From positions 54,868 through 118,867 of the forward strand of contig JALQPE010001703.1 of assembly GCA_030407315.1 (NCBI GenBank): a DNA stretch of 64,000 nucleotides, written 5' to 3'. Below are positions 21,401 to 33,232 of the stretch, piece after piece. Position 1 is the stretch's first letter, and the number at the start of each line of letters is the position of its first letter. The notes beneath the pieces were generated by a model. The model was not told the DNA's origin, ran no database searches, and was given only the letters and a program-made list of their open reading frames with translations. The position numbers and the translations under genes were made by a program. The DNA is from Asparagopsis taxiformis (taxonomy: Eukaryota; Rhodophyta; Florideophyceae; Bonnemaisoniales; Bonnemaisoniaceae).

Positions 21401-22581
21401 GCAGTGACGATCACACATTTGCCATCGCAAAGTGGCACGCGTGCGCGAAGAAAAAGAGCCCGGAGGTGGTGAAGGGGGAGCGCGAGCGCGAGAAGCGGGA
21501 TTCAAAAGGCGTCAATGCGCTGTGCGTCATCGGTGAACATCAACCAATCGGTTTGGAAGCGACGATGCAGCGTGGTAGCGACGAACAGAAGCGCGTGTGG
21601 CGTCGCATTGGTGTCAATCAATTGCGTGCGTATGGACTGTGCGGATTGCCAACTACGCAAGGCGATGAGATAACGATCCGCTTGCGATACTTGTTTGCCA
21701 CGGTCGAGTGTGGTCAATTGACCACACTAGCATTAATGCTACTTGCACATTGGCGAGAGTGAACTGATGATTGGTTGTCATGAATTGTGGTTGGCGGCTT
21801 GATCCATGAAATTTTTTGTTGGATATATTGTTGAAAGCGTGTGTTTTGTGGTGTGAGGCGTTTGGAAAATCTTGCAATCAGCCTTTCTGTGCGCCAGAAA
21901 AACCCATTTCCGAACAGCTGTCTCAACACACGTTCTGCTCGACAATTGGCTGTTTCGCATACCGGCGATGTTCACATTGTCAGCATCTCTCACACATGTA
22001 CAAGTCGCAGGATTCAACATGGAGACGGCACCAGAGGAGATAACAGCTGTTTACGCTTTGGTTCACTCGGCGCATCGCGACTATGATCGCAAATAGCTCT
22101 CGAATTGAGAAAGTAATCAACTATGGAACACTCTTCCGTATCTGTTTCAGTTCCTTCACGGAAGCCTCAGTGATTAGCTCGAAAAGCTCTTTCTGCACCA
22201 ATTTTGTGCATCGCTGCTCCCATTCGTGAACTCCTATTTATTCCCAACTTCCGTTCGGAAATTGAGGAATATGACGTCACATTCCTCAGCGATTGCAGGC
22301 CCTTCAGCACGATTCTAATTGTCATCGCACTAAAATCGATAGTGTCATCTCCTATCCCAACTGACATAAACATGATTCTATTCTCTATTGGCAGAATAGG
22401 CTTCACTGAGACTAGAAACCTCAATCCCATTCTAGGTCGGTCGATCTGCTATCCTCTTTCATTTATCCTCCCTCGTACTAACTTCGCTACCTACAAATAT
22501 CTGTAAAGCTCGACCACAATTACTATCTTCGTATACCACACACCATTACACCATTCCAATATTTACCTTCACACCAACACT
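18451..22581. other. 4.1 kb without a recognisable gene
   Basis: Only short frames on both strands, none with a familiar motif or supporting homology within the window. The longest plus-strand frames (21081-21407, 21346-21762) overlap each other and minus-strand frames and have low-complexity Arg-rich products. Small palindromes around TTGGCGCCGA (about 18620-18680) are present. A decayed gene or regulatory DNA cannot be excluded. Confidence 0.5.
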
Positions 22582-22619
22582 ATGCTCCATATTTCCTCTC
22601 AAGTCCACTCCACGAGACA

Positions 22620-22984
22620 GTGTTGTGAACCAATACACGGTACTACCCGCAGACAATACAATTTGCTATCTACACTACTGTCTACAGATTTACCCAGACA
22701 GTGCAGTAATACAATACAATGCACTGCCTCAGACAGTAAAATGTACTGTCTGCACATACTGTCTGGCGGCAACACTTCCGGACAGTAAAATTTACTGTTC
22801 TGGACAGTAAATTTTACTGTTTTTGGTACTGTCCAGATTTCGTGCCAGTTTATTGCTGCAGCAGTATTCTGAAATTTCCAGACAGTAAATTTTACTGTCT
22901 CCGCGCACTGTCTTGGCCAGACAGTAATTTTTACTGTCTCAGACAGTAAATTTACTGTCTTTTTTCATTCCCAACACCGTAGTG
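22620..22984 (-). mobile_element. CACTA-type transposon end, right terminus
   Basis: Ends in CATTCCCAACACCGTAGTG at 22984, the complement of the left termini. About 365 bp are an almost exact inverted copy of 42133-42498, with ACAGTAAATTTTACTGTC subterminal motifs. Beyond 22620 the two copies diverge, so only the terminal zone is shared. The end abuts the 5'-truncated frame at 22998. Confidence 0.7.
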
Positions 22985-22997
22985 TGGTAAGCCGTCA

Positions 22998-24476
22998 GTG
23001 GGAGACCGCATCGACGTAGACAGAGGAGATGGAATGTACACGCCTGGTGTGGTGGAGCAGAATGGAAAGGATGTGGATGATGCAATCGTGAGGTTGACGA
23101 GGGAGGAAAAGGAGATATCAGTCTTGGAAGTCACTACGTGGCGGCATTCGAACGCTGTGAAGCCGAGTCATAATGAAATGGCAGTGGCAGAAGGCAGATT
23201 GTTATACGATGCTATTCCTGAAATGAATTATCCTTGTGTCGCCTACGAAAACGTAAAGTTTCTGCTCGGAAATAAGTTGATGTCGGGGGGCCAGCCCCCG
23301 ACACCGTGGCGAACGAGCAATGGAGAGGCTGTGGATTACGAAGCGGAGAGAGTAGAATGTCATGACCAATCAGATGGAGAATCTGAAGCGATATCACCGC
23401 AGAGGAAGAAGCCAAAAGTGGAATCAGCACTTGACGTCAAAACATACAGTGGTATGGAGACAAGGCTGAGAACACTAGAAAATATAATGCTTTCTGGAAA
23501 TGCTAGCGAGATTCGGCTTGGTTGGAACGAAAGGGTTCTAAATTGTGTATCAACAGTATCGGCTGGTAAGATTTTGTTAATGCTCTTGCAGCGTGCGGTA
23601 GAGAAAGTTGTGGAACAGGTTAATCGAAGCACTTTGTCAACCCCAGGGGGTGGCTACCCACATGGTGAGATTGACGGTGCATGCACGAGTGGAACGGCTA
23701 TTAGCGGACCTGTCCAGATTCCAATCTCATTGAGCACTGAGCTATTCCGGGAAATGCTAAAGGGAACAGCAGAAATCTATCGAGGGGGGTATTACAAAGT
23801 GTACCCAGGGCTTCACGCGGCAGTGGCTGGAAATGGCGGAGAAGCTGTGAACATTACGTGTTCCAGTTTTTCCACACTATCGGATCTGCTAGGATTGGGG
23901 CACAGATGGCGAACTGAGTCTCTGGTTTATAGGCGTAACATAAGCAACTCGGAAGGGGAGGAGAATGAAGAGTGTGGTGACATGAACGGAACAGCGAGGC
24001 CATGTGCTCTGCGGTTGTTTGGTACGATATTGTGCTCGGAAACGATGGAAGCACAGTCGACATCTGTTGCAATTGGCAGTAGCTCGTTCTGCATTGCCGG
24101 ATCTAAATCGAACGTATGGTGTCTGGCTCGCAACGGTAGTGCTGTAGTCCAAGGTGAATATGTGAACGGAATGGAGCTGCAGGAATGTCCCTCGATATGT
24201 GGCGTGCACGGGGGGTTCGATGGTGACGGGAGTCTAGAAGGGTGGAGAAGCGAAAGAAGGAAATGTTTCCGCATTGAATGGGAACCTACGACGCAAAGGA
24301 AAAGCGGAAGGGCTAGTGACATGTTGTGGGGAACATTGAGAGTGCATATGCCGTATGTCATATTCCGTGGTGTGGAAGAACCATGTAGAATAGGCAAGTT
24401 AATATCGGAAGATGTGGTCAATGATGTGGTGGGGTATAGTGTGTCAGAGAAAAGGGCAGAGGAGTACATAAAATGA
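22998..24476 (+). CDS. Unknown protein, 5' end cut by a CACTA-type end
   Basis: Open frame of about 492 codons. The first codons (GTG at 22998; upstream in-frame TAG at 22980 lies in the transposon end) are not a credible start, and the first ATG is at about 23032, so the N-terminus is probably missing. The N-terminal VGDRIDV...VVEQ stretch resembles the fragment at 8125. A central region has a nuclear-signal-like RKKPK and heptad-like METRLRTLENIML. The C-terminus has WGTLRVHMPYVIF. I do not recognise the family. It is convergent with the minus-strand gene at 24603-26274, whose last part carries WGHLELRDYLM, so the two may be distant relatives. Confidence 0.55.
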   Translation: MGDRIDVDRGDGMYTPGVVEQNGKDVDDAIVRLTREEKEISVLEVTTWRHSNAVKPSHNEMAVAEGRLLYDAIPEMNYPCVAYENVKFLLGNKLMSGGQPPTPWRTSNGEAVDYEAERVECHDQSDGESEAISPQRKKPKVESALDVKTYSGMETRLRTLENIMLSGNASEIRLGWNERVLNCVSTVSAGKILLMLLQRAVEKVVEQVNRSTLSTPGGGYPHGEIDGACTSGTAISGPVQIPISLSTELFREMLKGTAEIYRGGYYKVYPGLHAAVAGNGGEAVNITCSSFSTLSDLLGLGHRWRTESLVYRRNISNSEGEENEECGDMNGTARPCALRLFGTILCSETMEAQSTSVAIGSSSFCIAGSKSNVWCLARNGSAVVQGEYVNGMELQECPSICGVHGGFDGDGSLEGWRSERRKCFRIEWEPTTQRKSGRASDMLWGTLRVHMPYVIFRGVEEPCRIGKLISEDVVNDVVGYSVSEKRAEEYIK

Positions 24477-24602
24477 TACAGGTAGTGAGATGAACATGGA
24501 AGAACTAGTTTAATTATTCTGAAGCATACATTGCGGAGCAGAGGCAAGCAATGGGAACTACTACAGTCACATGAAGACGGCGGTGTTCCAGCTAGAACAG
24601 TT

Positions 24603-26274
24603 CTACATGCCAATTAAAGAAATACCAAGTTCATCATCCTCCTCGAGAGGTACACAATCATGATTGGAAACTGGTCTGTTTGCTGGGTTATCTTCTGAGC
24701 GCTCAGTATGCCTGAAGCCTGAAACGAAACGGACAGACTCGTATTCTTGTGCTGTTAGGTTTCTCTTCTTTCTAATGATCCCCGTGAGAGTCACCTCCCA
24801 TGAGGTAGTCCCGGAGCTCAAGATGTCCCCATGTAACGCGCAAGGGGAATCCATCCTTCCCAAAATGAGATGTAGGCTGTTGTTTCAGGGCTTCGTTAAA
24901 TAAACCTTGGAGGCATATTGCAATCTTATAACATGCTTGAATAGCATGAGGTTCATGACAGAGCATCTCCAGTTGTGTACATTGGCAAAAAACTGCATAA
25001 CAATATCATAGCTAGAGTAAGAAAGGAGAATGAACAGACAGCCAACTTCTCCACTCGCGTACTCGCAATGTTTTCACCATCGATATCACCGCTCACCTGA
25101 ACTATGTAAGTAACCTGAATGTGAAGCTCAGGACGGCTCAGAATGAAATTTGAGAAGATGGAATCATTTTTTGAATACACTTCGAGAGCTTCTTCTCCTG
25201 TTCCGTAAGCTCTCGAAGTTGTCGGAATAGAGTCAGGTGGACACATTTCTGTTGTGGAAACAGCATGGGCAGGAGAAACATCCACAGTTGCCTTCATATC
25301 TCGGTGGATGAGGAAGAATGCTTGTTTGACCAATTCCATTTTCATCTGTTTCCGGAAGTGTTGAAGAACTGTGTAAGCTGCCGTAGTGCAGAGGTAATAA
25401 TCGGAATAGACTGTAAGTCAGACGGAGAAAGGTTGGATACAGCGGAAGAAGATGAAGAGGATGTACCAGTACGGCGTGCTTCTTTCGAACCAGACAGTCG
25501 GCGACGCTTTGAAAGAGTAACCTGCAAATGCGTAGACTGTTCCACGTTTCGTTCTGCCTCCGTGGGCATCGAAATATCCATGGCATGGAAAAGAGCTCGT
25601 TGGGAAATGTGCAGCCAAGACGGCTTTTCGATGGGCACTACTGTAGCATTGCGTAGTGCATAGTCTCGAGATAGAGTATTGCTGTTCAAGTCCTCCTCCT
25701 CCCCAGGATCGAGGACCCCAGCATTCCTGCTCGTCGAGTCCTTCCATCGCACAATTCTGTCATTTGCCATTGAAATAAACGCAGTTCCGATAATAGAGCG
25801 TTTTAAGAACACATGTCTTTTCCCTACTGCCGTTCCGATAAGAGATCTCTTAGATTGCCTTACCTCAGAATTTGAACTTGAAGTCTGCGAAAACGACAGG
25901 GCAGCAAGAAGCAACGTTGTGCAGGAATCCACCTGTGGTGATGTTGCAGACCTCGAATTACAATTGTTGAGCAAATTGGCGTCAACAAAGGTTTTAACAA
26001 GCTCTGCAACAGTTCTGAAAGCGACGAATCGAGATGTCACCTGCCTGTTGTTGAACAGAGAAGACACCAGCGTGGCAATTTGACCTGCTTTTCTTGATCT
26101 CTCATCCAGAACAACTGAAGGGACAGTGTTTGTTCCGGCAGCAGCGGAGGCCATGTATCGAATACACGCCAGCTCCAATTGAATAGACGAAAGGGAATCG
26201 CGCATGTACTGTTCGAGGGATGCGAACCGTTCTTCGAACTTTGCAAACCTAGTCAAAGATAAATCATCTCTCAT
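24603..26274 (-). pseudogene. Unknown gene in three overlapping frames (broken or with small introns)
   Basis: The first frame, 26274-25342, gives 310 residues with an N-terminal heptad-like stretch (FEERFASLEQYM), a Ser-rich tract near the end and a basic KRRR. A second frame (25345-24953) begins at the first stop with ATGA-type overlap, and a third (24966-24603) ends in an acidic LEEDDELG tail. Such consecutive overlaps fit one gene with frameshifts or unannotated short introns. I do not recognise it. It faces the frame at 22998 tail to tail, echoing the convergent pair at 45474-50875. Confidence 0.45.
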
Positions 26275-26573
26275 TTTTGCTGGAAACCGTTGAATGGTTC
26301 ACGCCCAGGATAGAGTACTTGAGTAGAACTGGAAACGTTGCTGAGGAGAAGGGAAGGATAAGTAGAAGAGACCAGGGGGAAACTTGTCTCGAGCATGGAC
26401 GGAAGATGTAACGGATAAGGACATTGGTACGGCCGTTACAAAAGCTGCGGGCAGTAACGGTCCTGGGCATACCCAAAAGCAATGGAGCCAGCAATGCAAT
26501 CAGCCAGAGAAGTTATTTTGGTTACATCTCTATGTGTTTGCAGAACGTAGGCTAAGGTATATTCGGGGCAAGG

Positions 26574-26692
26574 AAATTGGTAATCTTTTTTGCGCTGAAA
26601 TTGCTGCAGTAAAGAGTGATCTACCCAAGTGCACTTAGGTAGATCAGTTTTTACTGCAGTAATTTCATAGCTAGAAAAATTACCGAAATTTA
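26574..26692. repeat. Diverged family-1 hairpin
   Basis: GGTAATCTTTTTTGCGC...GTGATCTACC pairs imperfectly with GGTAGATCAG...AAAATTACC. It is clearly related to the hairpins at 2875 and 27081 but older. Confidence 0.75.
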
Positions 26693-27080
26693 ATCTCAGC
26701 ACTATGTAAGCAGCACTAGCTGACTATGTAGATGACCACGGCTCAGTTTGTTCTTCCGGGCTGTTTTGTTGCTAGGAGCGTTAACGCTATAATTATAGAA
26801 GCGTTAAACTTCATACCACATAGAATGTACATTGAGCAGCTTTTCCTGCGTGTGGTACATGCATGATGTACGAAATGCGAGAATGGATGTACAATGTACA
26901 AGACAGTTGTGGTACCTGCATTTCTCTCTACATTGTCATTGTGCTGAAGAACAAGCGGAGACCGTCCGCATGTGGAACAAGGCAAACAACTAAGAACGGC
27001 TGGTATCCAAACCTCAGCCTTCGACATGCCATGTAGGGTTGTGTGGTGCCCGTGGCTATGCCAGAACACATACAAGGCAG
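26693..27080. other. Spacer, no gene
   Basis: Contains small inverted words (GTACATGCATGATGTAC, about 26856-26872) and nothing I can assign. Confidence 0.5.
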
Positions 27081-27206
27081 CGTAAAATTTGGTAATTTTT
27101 TGGGCTCTAAAATTACTGCAGTAAAAACTGATCTAGCAAAGTGCACTCGGGTAGATCAGTTTTTACTGCAGTAATTTTTGAGCCCAAAAAATTACCAAAT
27201 TTTACG
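27081..27206. repeat. Single family-1 hairpin downstream of the methyltransferase-SET gene
   Basis: CGTAAAATTTGGTAATTTTT pairs with its complement ending AAATTTTACG; it contains TTACTGCAGTAA in each arm and CTGATCTAG. It lies 187 bp beyond the SET stop codon, so it could mark the element end. Confidence 0.85.
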
Positions 27207-27392
27207 CACAGAATATACCTTGTCCAACCTTATGCAGACGCATTACGTACCAAACGGGAAATTCTTCTACGCATTGCTTGCTTGGGGGAAAGAGTACATT
27301 ACGATAAAAATAAATTGAAGGTATGGGAAACAGAGTGAAAACATTAATGGAGATGGATTTACTTGTGAAATTTGACTGTGAGAGGGTAACAG

Positions 27393-30300
27393 CTAGACAG
27401 TGAAGTAATCATGACCGTATTCGATAAACAGCTCGGATCCAGCTGAGATAGCCTCGTTAGCAGTAACACATACAACTTGGTAGCTAGACACAGAGCTCTC
27501 ACTGATGAGTTCTTGTACAGGGGAGGAGAAACTAACATTAGCAGTTCGCGACGGGCGATCGGTTCCCTCTGCTGGATCCACGAACGTTGGGTCGTTGATT
27601 TTCGAAGCAGCGCAATACTCGAATGGAACAATGAAGATGGGGCGGCTAGACGTAGACGGAAGCAAGCAGGTGATATTTGGGTCCTTGATTTGAACTGCGT
27701 ACTTCTGGAAGCGCTCAATCGAGAACGAAGTCGGACCCGTACCAAACGTCTTCAGTTTTGCTTGGTAGAGATCCTTGTAAACCACTGCCCCAAAATAGTA
27801 CCCGACGATATCTCCTGGATCAATATCTACTCTTGCGAAGAGTCCATCACCAGCTGCAGGTATAGTTGAAGTTGCAACGTATACATTGTGTGCCATTGCA
27901 TCAATTGATAGAAGGGTTTTACTATCCATGGTGGACAACAAGCCCAGCAGTGATTGTGGCCATTTGTGAATAGGAAGGTCTATCAAGTCATTGTGCTGGT
28001 CTGGGATGCACCAAATGGCGGTCAGAAAGCTGATGAGGTGCGGTGGAAGTTGTGTCGAACTTGGTAAACTGGAGGGGTTTTTCGAGTGGGAATCGTCATC
28101 GGAAGTTCCGAGTTGAGAAGTGGCCAGCTGCTGCAGGGCGGGCGTGGACTGTTGAGCAGAGTTCCCAATGGAGACCTGCTGCAGAAATGCAAGATTGACT
28201 CTAGGAAGGGATAGTTCAAAGCAGTCCGTGAACTTCTCACACCCCACAAACCTCCTGTACTGACCGTGGTGCATAGTAAGGCATGCAACTGCAGTAGAGA
28301 AAGTGCCAGCAAACATGTCCACGACCAAGTCTCCCTGGTTTGAGAAACGACCAATGAGCTCTTGCATGAGAGCTATGGTCTTCTGCTCGGGGCGCAACGT
28401 AACCTTTTTCTTGTCCTTGTCCAAATATTTCACTGTCTCCGATGCTGTGATGCGCGGGATGTTGTCGATGACATTTGTCCAAGCCTTGAACCTAGAAGGG
28501 ATGTATCCTGCATTTCGGTAGTTCACCATCCCCCAGCCTTCTTTACCCTTACCCAGCTTCGTAGCATGTACAACCAGCTCGACCATATTTAACAAACTGG
28601 TTGTAATCCTATATGGAGGCGAAGTAAAATGGGTGGGGCTCCGAGTACAGACGATAGGCTGCGAATCAACCGCGAACATAGGACTACCCGTAGAGTATTT
28701 CACTTTGCGAAGCTCGTATACCCAATTGTAGAACAGAGCAGCAGATGTGAATATGAGAACATGACCACCCTTGCGCGTCACCTTGGAAATTTCAGCTACC
28801 GTGTCTTCGATTTCTTCCTGACGGAGGACATCGTAACCAGAGTTTCCTCTGCCAGACATACGCCTAGTATTGTACGGCGGGTCAGTGAGTACCAACTGAG
28901 CACCTTCCCGGATTTGCGGCTTTCGAGGATTGTCAACAGCGTCATAGTTCTTCAAAAGGTCTCTGAAGCTGCAGTTGAAAGTATGCAGGACAGATCCTTT
29001 CATGTTGTCCATTTCTGGAGGAATCAACACTTCATCTTCTGCACGCATGGATTTTATATCAGCTCTGGCCGCTTCGGCGGTACCGCTGTTACCGCTATTC
29101 CTGCTCGAGCTTCCTGCACCAGAAGGGCTTTCATCTAGTCGTCTGCGTTTAGCATTCGGGCTCGTTCCGTTCCCGCCGGGCGGAGAATCCCGTACTGGAG
29201 AAGCTGTTCTCTCAGTGTCTCCGAACAGCTCTCATTAGGGTCGGGCGTTGATTGTGGCTCTTCTGTGAGGCTGAATGCCGTGAGTTGCCTTTCAACCATA
29301 CCCAGAGCCCGAATAGTCGTAAACCTCCCAGCATCCGGGGAACCAGTCGACGCCTGGAAGCCCTGTAGGAAAGGTATTGCTCGCGGTGAAGAAACGGTTT
29401 GGTCGAACAATTCTTTGTGCCGACAGATCGTCATTATGTGCTCCCAGAAGGACGTTGCGCAGAGGCGCATCTGAGCATCTTGCAGCAGCGTACGATGGAC
29501 AGCCGCACTCGAGATGCTTGCCGAGTGCTGCACTCTTCGAACAGCTCCTCTGCCGTGCAACAAAGTCTTCAGCTCTCGAAGCGGTGCGAAGCCCCTATTT
29601 TCCGAGTCCAGGACGTGGTACGTGAATACTCTCTGGTCGTACAGAAGGTACGGTTGCAAGAGCTCCTCGGTATTGGTAGCCCCTAGCGACTTTGCCAATA
29701 CATCCCATGACTTCAGAATCACATGAATACCATATCCAAGACGCTGGGCAGTCCACGGACTATCCTTCTTGAGAAGCGGCGTGGGTCTATTCGAAGACCT
29801 CGTTCTTGTACGTGAGCGTGGCCGGGATTCTGCCTGCAACTTCCAGTCTCGGTCCATTTGTATCAATGCCATGAGAAATACAACCCTCTCGAAATTTGTG
29901 GTAAGTCTCGGAGTTGTCCAGCTATCTTGATGCGAAGCGCGCTCCTGGGTCTGTGAAACGAAGAATTGGCATGCTAGTGATTGTCTTGAGAAGGCATCTC
30001 GACCAATCGCGGACTGGGAGAAGTTATGCTCGGTGTAGAACTCTTTCTGAACTGGAAGTGGTGGTCCAGGACTCTGAGAGTTTTTGAGTGGATCCTCTGC
30101 TGATTGCTCATCACGCTCATGGACAAACACGGGAATAAAGAAGGATACGGATAAATCCAGCAACCCACAGCTCGTGAGGAATAGATCCCATACCCGTGTG
30201 TCTATATCTACACTACCATCTTCACCAGCAGAAATGGTGAAGTTTCGGACTGCTTGCACAATGTTAAAGGTGTGACGATGGTAGGCATACGAGAACCATT

Positions 30301-30616
30301 TATCCAGAACGATTGAAGCATTCGCTGGCAGGTCAAACTTGTACATACTGCTCACAGCCCTTCGAAACGCTGTGAGCGAACGTTCTGCAAGGGGCACATG
30401 ATCCTCTTTCTTCTCAGCTTCATGCCAACAGTCTCGCATGTGAGCGACTATTGCTACACTTTCGTAGAACGGAATAATCCTTTCCCTCTCCAGGAGATGA
30501 AAGAGAATAGAGGCAAGCGTATGTGGTTTGGTAGTAATAGATTCGTAGCTCATGCGAAGTAAATATCTCGATGTGTTCCGTCGGGGGCGCGACCACACCT
30601 CCTCGCACACGTCCAT
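27393..30616 (-). pseudogene. DNA amino-methyltransferase-SET fusion, one-base frameshift (family 1, right copy)
   Basis: ATG at 30616. The N-terminal half matches the left copy until about 29232, where a GAAGAG becomes GAGAG and the frame ends at 29135. In the next frame the enzyme continues: DPPYNT (about 28870), DMFAGTFSTA (about 28310), a linker with LPPHLISFL and HKWPQSLLGLL, both matched in family 2, then a SET domain (about 27890-27396). SET landmarks are GDGLFA, IVGYYFGAVVY, the Asn of KINDPTF, TANVSF and SAGSELFIEYGHDYF before TAG. SET domains transfer methyl groups to protein lysines, mostly histones, so the fusion would pair DNA and chromatin methylation. The 1-nt loss may be biological or a sequencing error; otherwise this is the complete family-1 gene. 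Confidence 0.85.
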
Positions 30617-31241
30617 GCCTCCCACCAAGGTTACGTCACCATTGTCCGCAATGCTACCGTACAGATAGAGACGTTCGAAATCCAGATGCACTACGGATGT
30701 GACATCGGAGGCTGGGGTGCTAGCCCCTGCGATAGCAGGAATTCAAACAACGCGAGCGGGATCAACCCATAGAATGGTTCCGTTTCCGTACTTGTCAGAT
30801 AGATGCATCGGCCCATCTTCGCTGTACGTTTCGACAAGCCCGTGCCGGGGTTGTGGCTGCGCCATTTCAGGGGATGCTCGGGAACGAGGGAGAAGAGAGA
30901 ATGCGATAGATTGGTAGAGAAGATTGCAATGCAATCCGGCACATGTGCCTGACAGGACGGCAAGGAGATTTTTCCGCGCGCCCGCAAAATTTGAAATTGG
31001 AATTTATGGAAGCCCCGATTTCTGACGAGGGGTCGCGGGATGATGAAAGAGTTTGGAGTTTTGTTGTTGAAGATTGGTGAAGGGGTGCAATGTTTTGAAC
31101 GGGTATGCAGCTTGGGCGCATTCTGTATCATAACAGTGCATTAAACAAAATCTCCACAACCTTGAGCCAGCTTCACTAATAATACAGAGACACTGCACCT
31201 AAATTCAAGCCCCATTAGCTACAGACGGTCGCCAGACTAGT
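30617..31241 (-). other. Leader of the right methyltransferase-SET gene
   Basis: Inverted counterpart of 4074-4697 with few differences, including the in-frame TGA (30743-30745) and upstream ATG-led stretch. A GTG at 30691 is also in frame. Confidence 0.6.
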
Positions 31242-32973
31242 CTAAAATTTGGTAATTTTTTGGGCACAAAAATTACTGCAGTAAAAACTGATCTAGCCAA
31301 GTGCACTTTGCTAGATCAGTTTTTACTGCAGTAATTTTTGAGCCCAAAAAATTACCAAATTTTATGCCCCACTCGTAGTGACCGTATGGCTCGTACTCCG
31401 TCCTACTTTGTACCAGCGACCTTATGCCATGGGACACTCACCACCACGAGTAAGCACCACGTGGGCAGCACCTTCTATAGTTCGGTGCAATTATGTTTAT
31501 CGACTATTGGTGCACAACTGTCTGGATGCATCACGATGACTAGATTTTCAAGATTGTATGAGGAGAGAAGTAGACGGACATAAATGCACGTCATGGTAAT
31601 ACCGGTTCGGTTTTGAACAGAGCTGCAATGCGCCGTCAATGTTCGTCAACGACCATCCAGCGAAGCAGCGTAGCATTTGGAATGTTTAGAAACATCAGTA
31701 AAGCATGGAATGTATGAACTTGACGTAGCCTGGGGCAGGAGCGGTTGTCCAAATCTGGAACAGGTGGGCGCCGGATGGGTCTAAAATTGGTAATTTTTTG
31801 GGCACAAAAATTACTGCAGTAAAAACTGATCTAGCAAACTGCACTTGGCTAGATCAGTTTTACTGCAGTAATTTTTGAGCCCAAAAAATTACAAATTTTA
31901 TGCCCCACTCGTAGTGACCGTATGGCTCGTACTCCGTCCTACTTTGTACCAGCGACCTTATGCCATGGGACACTCACCACCACGAGTAAGCACCACGTGG
32001 GCAGCACCTTCTATAGTTCGGTGCAATTATGTTTATCGACTATTGGTGCACAACTGTCTGGATGCATCACGATGACTAGATTTTCAAGATTGTATGAGGA
32101 GAGAAGTAGACGGACATAAATGCACGTCATGGTAATACCGGTTCGGTTTTGAACAGAGCTGCAATGCGCCGTCAATGTTCGTCAACGACCATCCAGCGAA
32201 GCAGCGTAGCATTTGGAATGTTTAGAAACATCAGTAAGCATGGAATGTATGAACTTGACGTAGCCTGGGGCAGGAGCGGTTGTCCAAATCTGGAACAGGT
32301 GGGCGCCGGATGGGTCTAAAATTGGTAATTTTTTGGGCACAAAAATTACTGCAGTAAAAACTGATCTAGCAACTGCACTTGGCTAGATCAGTTTTTACTG
32401 CAGTAATTTTTGAGCCCAAAAAATTACCAAATTTTATGCCCCACTCGTAGTGACCGTATGGCTCGTACTCCGTCCTACTTTGTACCAGCGACCTTATGCC
32501 ATGGGACACTCACACCACGAGTAAGCACCACGTGGGCAGCACCTTCTATAGTTCGGTGCAATTATGTTTATCGACTATTGGTGCACAACTGTCTGGATGC
32601 ATCACGATGACTAGATTTTCAAGATTGTATGAGGAGAGAAGTAGACGGACATAAATGCACGTCATGGTAATACCGGTTCGGTTTGAACAGAGCTGCAATG
32701 CGCCGTCAATGTTCGTCAACGACCATCCAGCGAAGCAGCGTAGCATTTGGAATGTTTAGAAACATCAGTAAAGCATGGAATGTATGAACTTGACGTAGCC
32801 TGGGGCAGGAGCGGTTGTCCAAATCTGGAACAGGTGGGCGCCGGATGGGTCTAAAATTGGTAATTTTTTGGGCACAAAAATTACTGCAGTAAAAACTGAT
32901 CTAGCAAACTGCACTTGGCTAGATCAGTTTTTACTGCAGTAATTTTTGAGCCCAAAAAATTACCAATTTTAGG
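31242..32973. repeat. Hairpin array, four hairpins in 537-bp tandem units (family 1, right copy)
   Basis: Hairpins at 31242-31365, 31781-31901, 32317-32436 and 32851-32973, inverted relative to 2875-4073, with one unit more. Single-base losses inside arms (for example TTTTACTGCAG at about 31857) distinguish units. It separates the methyltransferase-SET gene from the dioxygenase-ParB gene. Confidence 0.9.
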
Positions 32974-33232
32974 ACCTGATTAGCAGCTGGAAAAGACAAA
33001 GTAGAGGTACTGCTGAGGTCGGGAGCGCTCTTAGCTCATGGATACGCACTCGTTAGTCTGGGTTGAGAGGAAAACAATATCGTAGATCACAGAATGTCAC
33101 AAGTTGTCAGTAAGCAATGGGGAAGAGTATACTGTTAGTGTATAGTATACTATGCTACAGGTGAAGCAATGGAGGAACATTAAGAAAACAATAGAAACTT
33201 TAGTTGAGAGCAACCTATAGGTGAAATCCTAC
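32974..33232. other. 3' flank of the dioxygenase gene
   Basis: Inverted copy of 2614-2874. Contains a TATAGTATACTATG-like self-complementary stretch (about 33130-33155) but no gene. Confidence 0.5.

Noticed and set aside
21032..21762. Possible Arg- or Cys-rich proteins
   Set aside because: Overlapping frames on both strands with no recognisable domain.
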